NCBI GenBank assembly: GCA_947069175.1
Contig: CAMTDV010000030.1
Location: 96,248,411 to 96,312,410 of the forward strand
DNA from: Scalesia atractyloides
Lineage: Eukaryota; Streptophyta; Magnoliopsida; Asterales; Asteraceae
DNA: 64,000 nt
Direction of reading: 5' to 3'
The number at the start of each line of letters is the position of its first letter. Position 1 is the first letter of the stretch. Shown one piece after another: positions 59,594-64,000 of the stretch. Position numbers and translations under genes: made by a program. Below the pieces are notes generated by a model. The model saw nothing but the letters and a program-made list of their open reading frames with translations, made no database searches and was not told the DNA's origin.

Positions 59594-62500
59594 CTATGCT
59601 TGCTCCTTCAATTTTTCAAACTGGTCTTTCCAGTTCGAAACATTTTCTTCCCCATTAACAACCTGTAATTAAACATGAATTCATGATTAATTCCTTATTT
59701 CAATTTCATAATAACTAGTCAATTTCCCCCTCGCTGCGCGGCGGGAATTATGTCGTTATTTGTTCGGTTAGTTATACTACCGACACTCGCTATAGTAATC
59801 GAAACAGAAAACCTTACACCGATCAAAAACAATAAAAATGAATGTGATGTTGTTTAGTTGATATCGATTCAGTTAGTTTGTGTTCTATGTTTATTTTGTT
59901 CAACATTGTAACGTAAATTTTATTGCAAATGAATATTTTTCCACTGTCATACCAAACCTAACTTAAACTAGCTGAACAACATCTGTATTGGTACCGGTTT
60001 TTATTTTTATTATTTTTGTTTTCGATAAACCGACACCGTATCGCTACCATACTGTGTCAAATCGAACAACATCAGTCTCGTATCGCTACCATAGTGAAAC
60101 GAAACCAAACAAACAACATTGGTTCAGTACCAATATTTATTTTTACCCTTTTTTTCTTTCAATAAACTGACACCGTATCGCTATCGTACAATACCGTACT
60201 ATACAACACCAATACCGATACTGTATTTTTTATGGTTTCTGGTTCTGAAAATTATTTATTTATACAAATTCGTATGTGACGATAAATGAATATCGGTACA
60301 TGTACCGTGACAATCTGAACCAATTGATACCGTTCGAACAACATCAATGTCGCTCTACTGGTGTTCGTTTTTATCGTTTTCAGCCGATGTAAAACACGTG
60401 TTAATTTCTATACCTAGTGCATGTATGGTACCACTGCTATAAAGAATCGTATCGATACTGATCAAATGCCCGCATAATGTTGTAAAAAATAAACAAATAT
60501 AGATAGGGATTTAGAATTTTTTATAAAAATTAACGGACGCAAGTTATTATTGTACTGTTATGGTAAACAAACCGTATTAATACCGATCCAATGTCTACGA
60601 AATGTTAAAAAAAACAAACATAGATGCAGATTTAATTTTATTTTTAATGTTAATGAACACAAGTTATTCTAAAGTATCAATTTTAATAATAAATAAAATA
60701 CTATTAATACAAATAGAAAAACAAAAACTTAAAATTATTAATTAATCACTGTTTATTACTAAAACTCAAAATTAAATAACATATAAAATATCTAAAGATT
60801 AGAATATTTAAATATTAAATACTGCTCATGGCAAGTTTGAAATCATATGTATAATATATAGAATCCAACTTTCAAGAGGGTGGCTAAGTGGTAAGCGGTT
60901 GAGCTTTTCTAGCAGAGGTGAGAGGTCTCATGTTCGAATCCAGCTTCCACTGGCTTTATGCCACCGGATCCCCACTGGTTAGCATGGTATTTGTGGGGTC
61001 CAATGACTTTTTAAGTAACAAGTTATCACGGTTACCAAAAAAAAGATAATATATAGAGAATCCTGGCATAAAATATTTGGAAAGATAATATATAGAATCC
61101 TAGCATAGACTTGTCATTTTGAAAAAAAGTAGAATTAACCAACCTCAAATACCAGTTCTTTTTCTGGCACTACATCAAGAGCTTCAATGCATATGAATGC
61201 GGCATCTTCCTTCCTAAGGCTTCCATTTGTTGTACAACCCTATAAAATGTAATATTAAACCAATTTTCAAAAATCAACCTTTTGAGACTGAAAATAGACC
61301 AAGAAAATACCTTCTCAAAACTGAAACCTGGCTTGCCCCCCCGATCGTTAGTTAGCACACCAGTTCGGACTATAGTGTATGGAATTCCTGACGCGATTAC
61401 CGTGGATTCATCTTGCTCAGCAAGATTTCTTGCATTACTGCTCATCATTGCTTGAACACCACTACTTGCTCTATAAACAGACAGCTGCAACATCGTTAAA
61501 TCACCATCTATAACAAGCATTACATCTGGAGTATATGTGGCAAAAATGAGCTTCGGGCTAAAACATGCAATTTTTAATACAGATCAAAAAGTGGAATATA
61601 AACAACTACAACATCGTTAAATCACCATCCATCCGATCTATTTAACCCCTTTCCCTTTAATTTCTTTTAATTTGACACATTCCCTTTTTAACTTTTAAGC
61701 AACCCAAAATTAGGGGTGTTTGGTTTCAAACCGAAACCATCCAAACCGGTCATCAGTTTGGTTTTTCACAGTCAGTTTTTTTCTTTAACTTTCGGTCGGT
61801 TTCAAAATTTTCAAACCGTAGTGAACGGTTTGGTTTACGGTTTCTACCGAAAACCGACCGTATAAAACCGGACCGGAACATTTTGAGAACATATTTAAGT
61901 CTTTTTATATATTTTATCTTATATGTATTAAAATATCTATATTTTATAGTAGGTTTAATTTAAACAAATGTATGATTATATCATACATATAACTTTATAA
62001 GTTACATGTATTCTTTCTTTTTACTAATTGTAATTAGTGAAGAAACTCATTTACATGCTTTTAAAGAGTTAAAGAACTAAAGCCAAAGGCTGCGTTGTTC
62101 CCAAATATTATTTCATTTGTAAATTGTGGTTCAACATGTTTTTTATATTTTATGCCACTTTTTTATATAAAAGTCTGATAAGGCTAAACCGTAAAACCAA
62201 ACCGGAATGGTTCGGTTAGGTTTGGTTTTAATTTTCAACAGTTTGGTTTCGGTTTTCAAATACCATAAACAGTTACTAAGGTTTGGCTTACGGTTTAACC
62301 CAAAAACCGTCCAAACCGGACCTTGAACACCCCTACCCAAAATGACTCAATGGTTGAAATAGGCGTCTCTGATAAGGAGATAAAGAGTACCTGAGATAAT
62401 ATAACCACATGCTGTACCCCCTTCAAGCTCTCAGCTTTAGATAGAAAACCTTCCTGCAAAGAAACATGTACTGCATTCAATCTGCATAAATGCTCATATA

Positions 62501-63501
62501 AGATGAAGATAAAAAAAAGAGCTGGATTTTAGAAAATCATACACTGGGGCAAATAATCGCACGAACACCTCTCAGGGATTTCTTTAAGAAAGAAGAATCC
62601 TTTGGATCTCCAGTAATCGACTATAAACATAACCAGAATTAAATATTAGTAAACATTAATGACATTTGAGAAAGTAAATCCACTAACCTCAACATAAGTA
62701 CCAAATGATTCCATTGCAGCACGCTTGTCCTTCACCAGTGCTTTAACTCTAATTCGTTTGATAATTAAAGACAATATAATAGTCTGCAAAAGTCAAAATA
62801 GTATGAACTTAACTTTATCTCTATGCACTAGGGCAACAAGAAACGACCCATCTACATCATCATCATACTCAGTAAATCCCACCAATAGCAAGCTAAGGTA
62901 GGGTTTAAGGAGGGTAGATGTAGACAGCCTTACCTCTACCCCGTAGGGATAGAGAGGCTGCTTCCAGTGAGACCCCCGGCTCGATTGTAGTTTTGTATCA
63001 AGCCTTGGACCTATGGCACATAACACTAAAACAATCAGGACAAAGACCGATTGATGCATGTACCCTTGTGTCTTCAGCTATCAACGCCACCACATGATGC
63101 ATGATTAACCATCTGCCGCTTTTAACGTTATTTTCACGAAATTAGTAAAATAACGTTAAAGTTAGTACCATTTCACTTTTGCCCCCAGCGCCCACACACA
63201 TATACATTAAAATAACGTTAAACTACCCATCTACATGTCAAATAAAAAATATGTATAGTAATCACAAACCTGACCAATCTCGTTATCACCATCAGTTACT
63301 AAAACTGCATCCTTCACTTCCTCTTTTTCTGTGTTTCATAGTGATGCAAATGGTTTAGTTAACAAATGAAAGCTAAAATAACAATAATAATATTTTTAGT
63401 CTCCAGTAGATTACCCGAAGATTTATCTGCTTCTTCCAAATCGGATCCATCATCCGCATAAAGATCAGGTGCCCCATACCACTTCCTTAACTTTGGCCCC
63501 C
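59594..63501 (-). CDS. Second copy of the NAD(P)-binding Rossmann gene, exons 2-9 (exon 1 outside window)
   Basis: Exons matching the first copy: 63501-63415, 63328-63270, 62783-62688, 62620-62543, 62453-62391, 61484-61311, 61239-61144 and 59662-59594. All exon lengths and all GT/AG sites are kept and no stop or frameshift appears. I noticed two amino-acid changes: Ser to Arg in SLSKED (exon 8) and Ser to Ala in GVRSII (exon 5). Other differences, such as in the TNDRGGK codons, are silent. Exon 1 with the transit peptide and promoter should lie about 1 kb beyond the right edge. It could be a working paralogue. Confidence 0.82.
60870..61022 (+). mobile_element. Duplicate copy of the tRNA-derived SINE
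   Basis: Matches 15158-15310 with two substitutions seen by eye. It was inherited with the segmental duplication rather than inserted independently. Confidence 0.65.
61711..62335. mobile_element. Duplicate copy of the intronic hAT MITE
   Basis: Same position and same CCCAAAAT flanks as 15998-16638. It lacks a short block (ACCAAACCGTTAGTA region) near 62205. Confidence 0.82.
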
Positions 63502-63599
63502 CTGCACTATGAAAAAACAAGTCATATATAGGCACAGTTTGTTAGACACTTGGACTAAATGCCTTAGAAGCTCTAAGGTGCATGCCCCTGTCTACGCAC

Positions 63600-63850
63600 T
63601 TAATATCGGTGATATATCGGTCCCCTCGTAAAATATCGGTGTCAAATATCGGTAATATCGGCGATATTGACCGATATATCACCAATATTTGACCGATATC
63701 ACTGATATATCACTGAATTATTACTGTTAAGTTGCTATATATATAAATTCTGCATGATATCAAAATTTACTGATATCCCACCGATATCTCACCGAGATAA
63801 CCTATATCTCAAATATTGGTCATTGAACGATATCCGATATTTTACGCATT
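63600..63850. repeat. Duplicate copy of the CGATAT-rich repeat
   Basis: Corresponds to 17905-18155. One short AATATCGGT unit differs in number and order between the copies. Confidence 0.5.
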
Positions 63851-64000
63851 AACTGCATAGGCCCCTGTTCTCGATTCAACTTCAACAAATGTCCTTGAAT
63901 TTTGGGCACTAGGTAGCCAGATTCCTCCTTACAACAATGAAGGGACCTAAACACTTGTAAACATAAGGTTTTACATGGTCTGCTACTTCGCTATCTAAAG

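Larger units (their letters stand above)
57088..64000. repeat. Segmental duplicate of about 11352-18290
   Basis: From the T-run at 57088 to the right edge the sequence follows 11352-18290 base by base, with scattered substitutions and small indels (offset about 45713 at the exon 7 equivalent, 45696 near the end). It carries the CACTA right end (57088-57198, then CAT), the hAT-like end (57199-57332), both hAT MITEs, the SINE and exons 2-9 of the NAD(P)-binding gene. The duplicate is cut by the window edge, not by a visible breakpoint. Confidence 0.93.

Overview
The window is nuclear DNA from a flowering plant. The genes are multi-exon with GT-AG introns, the proteins are plant-type, and most of the sequence is LTR retrotransposons and small DNA transposons. 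The repeat style suggests a eudicot, possibly Asteraceae, but that is only a guess.

Host genes. Three are recognisable. (1) 13878-19283, minus: a 9-exon gene whose exons join without a break into a 304-aa chloroplast-type NAD(P)-binding Rossmann protein (AT1G72640-like). (2) 20906-27293, plus: an 8-exon gene joining into a 592-aa TRF-like protein with one C-terminal Myb domain (TRFL6 / AT1G72650-like). Genes 1 and 2 are divergent and share about 1.6 kb of upstream DNA. (3) An EXO70 exocyst gene, minus, split into 28491-29522 and 56541-57087 by a 27-kb retrotransposon and cut off at its 5' end. As I recall the Arabidopsis map, these three are neighbours on chromosome 1, which supports the calls.

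Left repeat nest (1498-11596). A hAT-like element with 8-bp target site duplication TCACAAGT contains a CACTA element (2002-11462, TSD CAT). The CACTA element contains two solo LTRs (2427-5057, TSD AATAA; 7272-9686, TSD CTGAT), a MITE and a degenerate minisatellite of about 108 bp.

Right repeat nest (29523-56540). An outer Ty3/gypsy chromovirus-like element (TSD GTTTC) sits in the EXO70 coding sequence. A younger element of the same family (35956-52125, TSD TACAT) sits in the outer element's gag. The inner element carries a near-perfect 5.1-kb tandem duplication, so it has three LTRs (one truncated) and two pol regions.

Segmental duplication. 57088-64000 is a close copy of about 11352-18290, and its left junction is the point where EXO70 loses its N-terminus. 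A tandem duplication of the whole CACTA-end / NAD(P) gene / TRFL6 / EXO70 block explains this and predicts a second TRFL6 and a longer EXO70 beyond the right edge.

Most unusual signal. Every LTR of this retrotransposon family carries an array of three or four tRNA-like modules (A-box and B-box motifs, about 170 bp apart) plus one module in the opposite direction. The stem of the first arm changes sequence between modules while keeping its pairing, including G-U wobbles in the transcribed orientation. A second set of LTR hairpins also covaries, and a variable run of TTGACC (W-box) units lies next to the array.
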